A stretch of DNA of 64,000 nucleotides, taken from positions 1 through 64,000 of the forward strand of contig NZ_CAJHBI010000019.1 in the NCBI RefSeq assembly GCF_904846605.1, in the 5' to 3' direction. Position 1 is the stretch's first letter. Each line of letters opens with the position of its first letter. A program made the position numbers and the translations under genes. Of the stretch, positions 56,263 through 63,588 are shown piece by piece. This stretch comes from Psychrobacter sp. 72-O-c. GTDB taxonomy: Bacteria; Pseudomonadota; Gammaproteobacteria; Pseudomonadales; Moraxellaceae. The notes below the pieces were generated by a model, which saw nothing but the letters and a program-made list of their open reading frames with translations, was not told the origin of the DNA and ran no database searches.

Positions 56263-57855
56263 TTAAGCTGTTTTATGTAGCAGCGCATAATAAAAGCCGT
56301 CGCCACTTTCACTGTCTATTGGCAAACATTGACGACCGATTTCTTGAGCAATACCCCAACTACAATCTTCGGTAAATTCGATAGCAGTAGCATCGGTATG
56401 ATGGTTTAAAAATGCTTGCATCTGTTCTACGTTTTCTTGCTTTAATATCGAGCAGGTTACGTAAAGCAAATAACCACCGACTTTCAATTGTGGCCATAGA
56501 TTGTCTAATATCTCTTCCTGTAATGACGCCGTTTGATCCACGTCTTCTTCTGTACGTAAAAGACTGATATCAGGATGGCGACGAATTACGCCAGTAGCGG
56601 TACAAGGTGAATCGAGTAATATAGCGTCAAATACAGGTTCATTTTTATCTACTTTTTGCTTTTTAGATTCCTGGATGCCCTGCCATCTGGTCGCATCAGC
56701 ACAGACGACATTAAGCTTAATTTGCTCAGAGTGTTCTAAATGTAAACGCTCTAGATTTTCATGAATGCGACCAATACGCGGGGCTTCATTATCAATAGCG
56801 GTTAGTTTAATCGCACGACTTTCTACCGAATTATTTATATCACCACTTTCATTTTCACTAGGTTTCACATGAAACAATGAGGACTGCTTGTCTGCATTTA
56901 ACAGCTCTAACCAATGGGCAAGCTTACCACCAGGAGCAGCGCAAGCATCTAAAATATGCAGCTCGGTATTACTGGTTTGGTTGGCATCGCCATTGTTATC
57001 ATTAATAGCATCAGCATTTGCCTTATTGATAAGCGCTTGGTGAATCAGTGGTGCAGCAAGCTGGGCATGCATATCTTGCACACTAGCAGCACCTTCCGCA
57101 AATGAGGGTAGACCACTAACGGCTGTAGTTTGCTCTAAACGTAACGCTTGGGTTGTTATAGTAGTATCCGTTTTATCGGTCAGATTTGGCAGTTGTAAAC
57201 CACTAACCACTTCGACCAATTCGGCTTCAACATCTGCTTGCTCTAGCGCTTGTTGATAGCCGTCCACAGTATTAATAGTGGTATTCACTCGTAAAAACAT
57301 CGGTGCGGGCTGACGTAATCCTTGAGTTAATGCTGAGTATTCCTCACTCCAATCTTGCTTGAGCTGATAGGCGAGCCAATTAGGCAAGCTGTGGTTTTTA
57401 TCGCATTTCTTACGGAATTTGTTAGTGTTCTTAACGACTTTACGTAAAATAGCATTAACTAAGCCGGATGCATGGGCAAAATCAATCTCTTTAACCGCTT
57501 CAACCGTTTCATGAATCGCGGCATGGTCAGCCACTTCCAAATATAACAGCTGGGTTAGCCCCACTTGAATGGTAGTGCGGACTTCAATCTCATCGATATT
57601 GTTATCTGCTAAAGTATCAAGTAGGCGCTCAAGAGCATACCACTGACGCAAAGTAGTCAACAGTAGCGCATGCGCAAAGCCTTTATCACCCTCGTGTAGA
57701 CTGTTTAATAAAGGATCAAGTACACTCGATAACGACTGGCCATTCTGGATGGCAAGTAAGGTACGAATAACGCGCACCCGCACGCTGCCGGTCATTTTAA
57801 GATTACTGGAAGGCTTATTTTTGTTGTTTCTAGACGCGGTTGCGGGTTGTCTCAT
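56263..57855 (-). CDS. rsmB: 16S rRNA (cytosine(967)-C5)-methyltransferase
   Basis: Methylates C967 of 16S rRNA. 530 residues against 429 in E. coli. Order: an N-terminal NusB-like domain (VRVIRTLLAIQNG, GLVNAILRKVVKN), then the Rossmann methyltransferase with DACAAPGGKLAHWLELL (motif I), LDSPCTATGVIRRHPDI (catalytic Cys) and YVTCSILKQENVEQM (second Cys). Extra length comes from inserts: NANDNNGDANQTSN-like before motif I, and about 25 residues between motif I and the next strand that include LFHVKP. The LFHVKP codons are the parS site at 56861-56876. Confidence 0.94.
   Translation of the reverse strand: MRQPATASRNNKNKPSSNLKMTGSVRVRVIRTLLAIQNGQSLSSVLDPLLNSLHEGDKGFAHALLLTTLRQWYALERLLDTLADNNIDEIEVRTTIQVGLTQLLYLEVADHAAIHETVEAVKEIDFAHASGLVNAILRKVVKNTNKFRKKCDKNHSLPNWLAYQLKQDWSEEYSALTQGLRQPAPMFLRVNTTINTVDGYQQALEQADVEAELVEVVSGLQLPNLTDKTDTTITTQALRLEQTTAVSGLPSFAEGAASVQDMHAQLAAPLIHQALINKANADAINDNNGDANQTSNTELHILDACAAPGGKLAHWLELLNADKQSSLFHVKPSENESGDINNSVESRAIKLTAIDNEAPRIGRIHENLERLHLEHSEQIKLNVVCADATRWQGIQESKKQKVDKNEPVFDAILLDSPCTATGVIRRHPDISLLRTEEDVDQTASLQEEILDNLWPQLKVGGYLLYVTCSILKQENVEQMQAFLNHHTDATAIEFTEDCSWGIAQEIGRQCLPIDSESGDGFYYALLHKTA
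56861..56876. promoter_or_regulatory. parS-like site 3, inside rsmB
   Basis: GGTTTCACATGAAACA; the 14-base core differs from consensus parS at one central base. It lies in a non-conserved coding insertion of rsmB (LFHVKP). Confidence 0.75.
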
Positions 57856-57899
57856 ATTAATTAATTTCCTATGCCTATTAAGGCGTCTGTGTTTACTTA

Positions 57900-58982
57900 T
57901 TAGTTTGAATTATTGGTAAATTGATCGTTATCATTAAGCTGATTGCCATGACAAATTTGCTCGGCAGTCACTGGCTTGCTACCGGCAAACTGCAATTTAG
58001 TTATCGCTAAGGTGCTGGCTGGCTGATTTATATTGTCTACTTGCTGTTTGTCTTTACCGCACGCAACCAAAATAGCTTTACGTCCGACACTGATAACGGT
58101 TCCGGCAGGTTTAGTGGTTTGCTGGGTCGTATTGACAGGTAGGCTGGCTAAAATCTTGACGCGCTGTCCCTCTAAAAAGGTATAAGCGCCCGGCCATGGG
58201 GTTAGTCCGCGGATTTGCCTTTCAATTACAGTAGCCGATTGTGACCAGTCAATAGCGCCTTCTGTTTTGATGAGTTTTTCGGCATAATTAGCCTCATTGT
58301 CATCTTGGACTATAGCCCTCGTTTGATAATAATTTAGGTCTTGTAGCACGGTGCTGATAGCAGTCGCGCCTAACTCTGCCAGCTTATCATGGAGACTGGC
58401 TGCGCTGTCGTTAGACTCAATCGCACAGCTGACGTTATAAAGCATGTCACCGGTATCTAACCCTTTATCCATCTGCATAATGGTAATACCCGTCTGAGCG
58501 TCTCCGGCTAATAATGCCCTGTGAATGGGCGCCGCGCCGCGCCAGCGTGGTAATAAGGAAGCGTGAATATTCAAGCAGCCGTAAGTAGGCGTGGTCAAAA
58601 CCCCAATAGGCAATATCAACCCGTAAGCGGCAACGACCATCACGTCCGATTGATAAGTTCTCAAGGTTTGTCTAGCAGCTATGCCTTCGGTCACTGACTT
58701 TTTAAAGGTATCAGGTTGTTCAACAGGAATGTCATGAGCCAGTGCGACTTGCTTAACAGCAGAGGTTGATAGTTTTTGTCCGCGTCCCGCCTTACGATCC
58801 GGCTGGGTATATACTGCCACAATATCTATATTAAGCGCTTCTTGCTGACTGACTAGTGCCTCAAGGCTAGTGGCAGCAAACTCTGGGGTACCCGCAAACA
58901 CCACTCGCAATCGGCTGGTAACTTGCGGGTTCTGAGTAGTGGGGGCAGTAGATAAGTCGGAAGAGGAAGCAATTATAGTCAT
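57900..58982 (-). CDS. fmt: Methionyl-tRNA formyltransferase
   Basis: Formylates Met-tRNAfMet with 10-formyl-THF to make the initiator. 360 residues, against 315 in E. coli; the extra residues are an N-terminal tail of about 25 (TIIASSSDLSTAPTTQN) and a C-terminal tail. Motifs: VVFAGTPEFAATSLEAL, the catalytic NIHASLLPRWRGAAPI with Asn/His, and GLDTGDML with Asp; the C-terminal domain contains GLTPWPGAYTFL. No def gene next to it. It is upstream of rsmB in the same direction, as in other gammaproteobacteria. Confidence 0.95.
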   Translation of the reverse strand: MTIIASSSDLSTAPTTQNPQVTSRLRVVFAGTPEFAATSLEALVSQQEALNIDIVAVYTQPDRKAGRGQKLSTSAVKQVALAHDIPVEQPDTFKKSVTEGIAARQTLRTYQSDVMVVAAYGLILPIGVLTTPTYGCLNIHASLLPRWRGAAPIHRALLAGDAQTGITIMQMDKGLDTGDMLYNVSCAIESNDSAASLHDKLAELGATAISTVLQDLNYYQTRAIVQDDNEANYAEKLIKTEGAIDWSQSATVIERQIRGLTPWPGAYTFLEGQRVKILASLPVNTTQQTTKPAGTVISVGRKAILVACGKDKQQVDNINQPASTLAITKLQFAGSKPVTAEQICHGNQLNDNDQFTNNSN

Positions 58983-59170
58983 AGCAGCGTATTATGTATT
59001 ATTAATCCACCTATTATAGGTGAGTTTACGGCGTTGTGCCATGATTGTAATAGCGCTTGATAGGCGTCAATAATGATAAAGCTTATCTTTATTATAGAAT
59101 AGGTATGAATGATGAGCGCTTTGTAATAAGTTCACTGTATTTTGGTATACCGCTATAGGATCATGCATCC

Positions 59171-62101
59171 ATGCAACAGTTTCAATCTCTACAACGCTTA
59201 CTGTTCTTTTATACCCTGACGCTGATAATCATGTTGTCGTTATACTATGTGGTGATGTTTCTTGACCTCAAAACGCACAGTAAGCAGCATACTACAAGTA
59301 TCTTTAATTCTTTACAGTATGAGCTTATCGAACAGGATGAGCCCACCGATACGGACATTAAGAAAATATTACAGAAGCCTATTTTCCAAGATATCAGTTA
59401 TCAGCTGGTTTTTATGCTGCCATCTGGTCAGACTTACGTCCATCGCTATACCCGTCCTCATGAGGCTGAATTTACTACCGTTAACTTCCCTACCCTTGCT
59501 TCGCCGTTCGTCAATAGTGTCGGCAATAGTAATAGCGCTTATACCCTTACTAACAGTGCTTTAGCAGGCACTATCAAGCTTGAAAGTGGTCATCAAGTAT
59601 ACACAGTACTGCGCCATCAACCGCCTGAAATAAATTGGATCTTTTATCGTTTTTGGCTGCCATTAATGACGGCGATTATACTCTTTATCATCGCACTACT
59701 TTACATGCTCAACCGTCGTACCAATTGGGAACAGCTGTTACTCTATACCGATAACTTGAACAGCGCTGCGAAAAAGGCTTACACACCGCCACCATTTATT
59801 GAAAAAAAAGCGACCACTGAGTTTTTACGCTTGGGGCATGCCCTTAGTCGTATCAGTTATCAGCTACATAATAATAATCGACGCATTAAAACGCTCAACC
59901 ATCGGCTTGAGCGCTTGGTCGATCAAGCACCGCTACCCATGCTGATGGTAATGCGTCACGGGCAGGTCAGCTTTTTTAATCAGCGTTTCGAGCAAGTATT
60001 TGCCACCTCATTCCAGCCTAATGCAAATTATCAACTGACTGACTTTGTCACTGGTAACGATGAATCGACCCAGCTCCTACTACAGGAACTATCTACCCAG
60101 CGCGTCACCCGTACGTTACTGGTCTACGGCATAGCGAACGAGCAAGCCTATCAGCTACATATCACTCCTTGGTTCGGCGAGCATGGGCAAGTTCATGGCT
60201 TTACCGTGCTCCTCAATAGTGTCGACGATTTTGTCAATCAGACTAAGATCTTACAACAACAAAACCAGCAGCTACAACGACAGCTTAGCGAATTTAGCCA
60301 GCTTAGATCCGTCATTGGTCATGAGCTGCGCCCTCCGTTAGATGCCATTATTGGCATACTGGAGCAGATAGATACCGATACTTTATCTGCTAAACAGGAT
60401 GAAGTACTGACCACGTTAACGCAGTCTAGCCATTCTATGCTAGCGATGCTCAATGATATGCTAGATATAGCAAATATAGAGGCAGGAAAAACTCATATTA
60501 TTAATGAGCCTGTAGATATTTTTAAACTTGGACAACATGTTAGTCATTTAATGACAGACAATACACGTCGGCAAGGACTTGAGTTACTGTATTTTTTTGC
60601 ACCCGATTGTCCGCGCTATATTGATACAGATAGCAATCGTTTGCGTCAAATCTTACTTAATTTATTAGATAGCGCCATACAATTTACCACCTCAGGTTAT
60701 GTCGCACTTGTCATCGAACCTGTTACCACTAAAAATCGGACACAAACACAAGAACAAAAAGAGGAAGGCGGATCAACGTTTGGCGCTCATGATATCAAAG
60801 CTCATAATGTCAAAAAAGACAACCCGCAACATTGGGTTCGCTTTAGCATACAAGATACAGGAATAGGTATAGTGCCTGCTAGGCAACAGCAGCTGTTTGA
60901 TTATTTTAATAAAACCAATAACCAAACCAGCCAGCAATTTGCTGATATCGGACTGGCCTTGGCTACTTCTAATAGTTTCGCTCAGTTATTAGGCGGCTTT
61001 ATTGAGCTTGACAGTACCTTTGATAACAACCGCTCTAATGAAGTTAACACCTTTACGCTCTACTTACCCTGTCGCCGTCCCAATTATCAGCCGGTATATC
61101 ATTTCAATACTAACTTAACTCACATTCACCTTATTGCGATCGTCAATCAAACACTTTTCGCCACCAATCTGCGACGTCTGTGTCACTATTTATCAATACC
61201 TGCCACTATTTATACTGCGGCAGACATAGCGAGCAGTCAACAGTTAACAGACCAGCTGGCGCAAAACATACAAACGCTGGCGCCTATATTACTTTTAGAT
61301 TATGAATATTATGAGATCAGCGCCATAGTGTTATCTGAAGGCTCAGAAGATAGCAGTAGTAGTAGTAGTAGTAGTAGTAGGATAACTCCTAAAGAAGTGA
61401 GTCATAAAGAAGTAAATTATAAGAGAACAAATTATAAGAGAACAAATTATAAAAGTACAAGCGACAAAGCAGCGATTAATGCTAATGCCCGGCAAGTGTT
61501 AGACAGTCTATTGAACCGCTCATCGTTACCCAAAATACTCCTTAGCATGAAGCCTGAGCGCAGTATACCTTCTACGCTACTGGATCAGTTTGACGGTTTT
61601 TTAAGCAAGCCCTTAGATAGCGCCTTACTGCTATCCGAGTTGCTGCGCCTAACCCAACCAATAAAACAGAAACAAAATAATCAGGGTGCTGAACCAGCAA
61701 CAGCGCTGAACAGTCCTATAGAAGAAGTATTAGCACCGCTGATTCTAGTAGTAGAGGATAGCCGAACCAATCAAAAAATCACCTGCAAATTATTAAGTAA
61801 ATTAGGCTATCGCAGTATGGTGGCAGAAGATGGTCAGCAAGCTTTAGATCAGCTACAAGTTCAGCGCCAAGAAATTGCACTAATCTTAATGGACTGCCGA
61901 ATGCCCGTTATGGATGGCCTGCAGGCCACCCAAGCTATTCGCGCACAAGGGGATGATATTCCTATCGTGGCGCTCACTGCGAACAACACTGAACAGGATC
62001 GTGAAGATTGTTTTGCGGTAGGAATGGATGAGTTTTTATCCAAACCTATTGATAAAAGTAACCTACAAGCCGTTTTACAACATTTGATTAAAGCTGGTTA
62101 G
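59171..62101 (+). CDS. Hybrid sensor histidine kinase / response regulator
   Basis: Membrane two-component protein of the GacS/BarA type, 976 residues. Membrane helices at about 10-28 and 160-180 flank a periplasmic sensor; a PAS-like region follows (about 245-360), then a phosphoacceptor helix VIGHELRPPLDAIIG with the His. The ATPase domain has an altered N-box (LLDSAIQFT, where Asn is expected at the Ser), DTGIGI intact, and a degenerate G2 box (ADIGLALA). A degenerate receiver-like stretch, a repeat-rich linker (Ser run and NYKRT repeats), then an intact C-terminal receiver (LVVEDSRTN, LMDCRMPVMDG, ALTAN, LSKPI). No HPt domain. AGGAT precedes the ATG. Signal and partner unknown. Confidence 0.9.
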   Translation: MQQFQSLQRLLFFYTLTLIIMLSLYYVVMFLDLKTHSKQHTTSIFNSLQYELIEQDEPTDTDIKKILQKPIFQDISYQLVFMLPSGQTYVHRYTRPHEAEFTTVNFPTLASPFVNSVGNSNSAYTLTNSALAGTIKLESGHQVYTVLRHQPPEINWIFYRFWLPLMTAIILFIIALLYMLNRRTNWEQLLLYTDNLNSAAKKAYTPPPFIEKKATTEFLRLGHALSRISYQLHNNNRRIKTLNHRLERLVDQAPLPMLMVMRHGQVSFFNQRFEQVFATSFQPNANYQLTDFVTGNDESTQLLLQELSTQRVTRTLLVYGIANEQAYQLHITPWFGEHGQVHGFTVLLNSVDDFVNQTKILQQQNQQLQRQLSEFSQLRSVIGHELRPPLDAIIGILEQIDTDTLSAKQDEVLTTLTQSSHSMLAMLNDMLDIANIEAGKTHIINEPVDIFKLGQHVSHLMTDNTRRQGLELLYFFAPDCPRYIDTDSNRLRQILLNLLDSAIQFTTSGYVALVIEPVTTKNRTQTQEQKEEGGSTFGAHDIKAHNVKKDNPQHWVRFSIQDTGIGIVPARQQQLFDYFNKTNNQTSQQFADIGLALATSNSFAQLLGGFIELDSTFDNNRSNEVNTFTLYLPCRRPNYQPVYHFNTNLTHIHLIAIVNQTLFATNLRRLCHYLSIPATIYTAADIASSQQLTDQLAQNIQTLAPILLLDYEYYEISAIVLSEGSEDSSSSSSSSSRITPKEVSHKEVNYKRTNYKRTNYKSTSDKAAINANARQVLDSLLNRSSLPKILLSMKPERSIPSTLLDQFDGFLSKPLDSALLLSELLRLTQPIKQKQNNQGAEPATALNSPIEEVLAPLILVVEDSRTNQKITCKLLSKLGYRSMVAEDGQQALDQLQVQRQEIALILMDCRMPVMDGLQATQAIRAQGDDIPIVALTANNTEQDREDCFAVGMDEFLSKPIDKSNLQAVLQHLIKAG
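61355..61458 (+). repeat. Microsatellite and 15-bp tandem repeats in the kinase linker
   Basis: AGT repeated eight times and a partial unit (61355-61380) encodes a serine run. A 15-bp unit AAATTATAAGAGAAC occurs at 61414-61428 and 61429-61443, with a near copy at 61444-61458, encoding NYKRT repeats. All units are multiples of three, so copy-number change alters linker length but not frame. Confidence 0.9.
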
Positions 62102-62176
62102 CAGCTTATATAATCAGTTCACAATAAACAATAAAAGGGAGTCGTGTATAGCAACGTGCTCCTAGTATAAATTTTT

Positions 62177-62238
62177 CTTGCGTGCTGTTCGCAAGCGGGA
62201 CAGAGGCTGCAAAAATTCATGCCAGTAGCACTGTCTCG
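62177..62238. repeat. Double hairpin element between the kinase and ribE genes
   Basis: CTTGCG/CGCAAG with a 7-base loop (62177-62195) is followed directly by a second palindrome CGGGACAG (62196-62203) with CTGTCTCG (62231-62238), 7 of 8 pairing, around about 27 bases. It lies between convergent genes. Terminator or dispersed palindromic repeat; copies elsewhere in the genome are not tested. Confidence 0.5.
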
Positions 62239-62340
62239 TTTTAAAATAATTTAACCATATTAACAATCTACCCATACTAATAAAGGCTATTATGCCAGCG
62301 GTCTTGTTCACTACTTTATAAAGCTTTTTATTTTATAAAG

Positions 62341-63015
62341 TTACTTCATAAAGCCGTTATCTGCTAAAAAATTCTCGGTAATCTTGCTTTGCGGACTGGG
62401 CGCGTTCATGGTTCCGGTTTGCGATTTATTTAATAGACGCTCTAAGTAGCGTGCCACAATATCTACTTCAATATTAATCTTACTACCTAACAGCCAATGC
62501 TTGGCAATATTGGTAACCTGAGCTGTATGGGGAATAATATTCAAACAGACAATATTGTCCCGTACTAGATTGGTCGTCAGACTAATACCATCGAGTGTGA
62601 TAGATCCTTTAGTCGCAGTATAGTGCGCCAACTCTTGCGGTAATTCGATTTCTATATAAATAGAGCGCGCATCTTTTTCAAGCTTACTCACGACGCCGAC
62701 ACCATCAACATGACCGGCAACAATGTGCCCACCAAAACGGGTAGTCGGTAGCATGGCTTTTTCTAAATTGACCAAATGACCTGATTTTAAGTCCTCTAGT
62801 GCAGTACGAGCGATAGTTTCACGTGAAACATCGACGGCATAATAATTACTACCTAAATCCACGACGGTCAAACAAATACCATTTGAAGCAATAGAGTCGC
62901 CTAATGACACATCGCTAAAGTCCAAATCATCGGATTCAATCGTTAAACGAATATCACCACCAACTGGCTGCATAGCTTTAACTTTGCCCACACTTTCGAT
63001 AATCCCTGTAAACAT
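62341..63015 (-). CDS. ribE: Riboflavin synthase subunit alpha
   Basis: Dismutates two 6,7-dimethyl-8-ribityllumazines to riboflavin. 224 residues with the two internally repeated lumazine-binding barrels: MFTGIIESVGKV ... NGICLTVVDLGSNYYAVDVSRETIARTALEDLKSG, and GGHIVAGHVDGVGVV ... GSITLDGISLTTN ... LNIIPHTAQ. The frame is open to 63054, but AGAGGGTC precedes the ATG at 63015, the universal MFTGI start. The DVSRET codons contain a consensus parS core. Same strand as ribD, which lies upstream across a 573-base DnaA-box spacer. Confidence 0.96.
   Translation of the reverse strand: MFTGIIESVGKVKAMQPVGGDIRLTIESDDLDFSDVSLGDSIASNGICLTVVDLGSNYYAVDVSRETIARTALEDLKSGHLVNLEKAMLPTTRFGGHIVAGHVDGVGVVSKLEKDARSIYIEIELPQELAHYTATKGSITLDGISLTTNLVRDNIVCLNIIPHTAQVTNIAKHWLLGSKINIEVDIVARYLERLLNKSQTGTMNAPSPQSKITENFLADNGFMK
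62815..62830. promoter_or_regulatory. parS-like site 4, inside ribE
   Basis: AGTTTCACGTGAAACA: the 14-base consensus parS core is intact. It lies in the conserved DVSRET codons of ribE. Confidence 0.85.
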
Positions 63016-63248
63016 ATGACCCTCTTTTTCTTGTTTAGTGATAACTATCAACATTTTATAACTGATAATTGGTGTTAACTGCTTATTAGCATAGCACTAG
63101 ATACGTATATCAATAACAAAATCTATCAATCATGACTATTGGCTATCCTAGCAATCTACTGTTGCTAAATTATTTAACTGAGTGAAGTACTATACTCAAT
63201 TGGATTTTACGGCACCTTTCGTTTGATAAGTAGAATATTTGAGATAAG

Positions 63249-63258
63249 TTGTGGATAA
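63249..63258 (-). promoter_or_regulatory. DnaA box (TTATCCACAA)
   Basis: Perfect consensus on the minus strand; first of the cluster. Confidence 0.8.
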
Positions 63259-63308
63259 CTAAGCATTATTTACCCTTTTTCACCTTAAAAATCTTCGTTT
63301 CAATAAAG

Positions 63309-63318
63309 TTATCCACAA
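63309..63318 (+). promoter_or_regulatory. DnaA box (TTATCCACAA)
   Basis: Perfect consensus on the plus strand; a weaker copy (CTATCCACT) follows at 63320. Confidence 0.8.
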
Positions 63319-63424
63319 GCTATCCACTTATTAATACATAAAGGAGTAGATATAGGAATACCTCGTTAAACTAATGATTAATAAAGGATTATTCCAGAAT
63401 AACTTCAATTATCAACTATTTATA

Positions 63425-63440
63425 AGTTTCATGTGAAACA
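63425..63440. promoter_or_regulatory. parS-like site 5
   Basis: AGTTTCATGTGAAACA: the same one-base variant core as sites 1 and 3, in the opposite orientation. Intergenic, in the DnaA-box cluster. Confidence 0.8.
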
Positions 63441-63453
63441 CAGTTATAAAAAG

Positions 63454-63462
63454 TTATACACA
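63454..63462 (+). promoter_or_regulatory. DnaA box (TTATACACA)
   Basis: Fits TTATNCACA. It abuts parS-like site 6. Confidence 0.65.
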
Positions 63463-63477
63463 GTTTCATGTGAAACC
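63462..63477. promoter_or_regulatory. parS-like site 6
   Basis: AGTTTCATGTGAAACC, 21 bases after site 5. The first base is shared with the preceding DnaA box. Confidence 0.75.
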
Positions 63478-63505
63478 TTATTTGAAGTACCCTAAAATGA
63501 CCTAG

Positions 63506-63514
63506 TTATCCACA
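63506..63514 (+). promoter_or_regulatory. DnaA box (TTATCCACA)
   Basis: Perfect consensus, plus strand. Confidence 0.8.
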
Positions 63515-63537
63515 TTTACTATAGAAATTGACGACAC

Positions 63538-63563
63538 TGTGGATAACTAAACACTTATACACA
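63538..63563. promoter_or_regulatory. Pair of DnaA boxes
   Basis: TTATCCACA on the minus strand (63538-63546) and TTATACACA on the plus strand (63555-63563), 8 bases apart, divergently oriented, just after the ribD stop on the minus strand. Confidence 0.75.
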
Positions 63564-63588
63564 GATGATTTTTATATTTTAGAAGTTT

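Larger units (their letters stand above)
63016..63588. other. ribD-ribE spacer: DnaA-box cluster and two parS sites, oriC candidate
   Basis: 573 bases, AT-rich, no gene. TTATCCACA occurs exactly at 63250-63258 (minus), 63309-63317 (plus), 63506-63514 (plus) and 63538-63546 (minus). TTATACACA, which fits TTATNCACA, occurs at 63454-63462 and 63555-63563 (plus). A weaker CTATCCACT lies at 63320-63328. Two parS-like palindromes lie at 63425 and 63462. AT-rich stretches between the boxes could serve for unwinding. Such density is seen at replication origins; see the findings. Confidence 0.7.

Noticed and set aside
61355-61458. CRISPR-like array
   Set aside because: Units are 3 and 15 bp, contiguous without spacers, and in frame within a coding sequence.
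63016-63588. FMN riboswitch between ribD and ribE
   Set aside because: None of the conserved RFN-element segments is recognisable on the minus strand.
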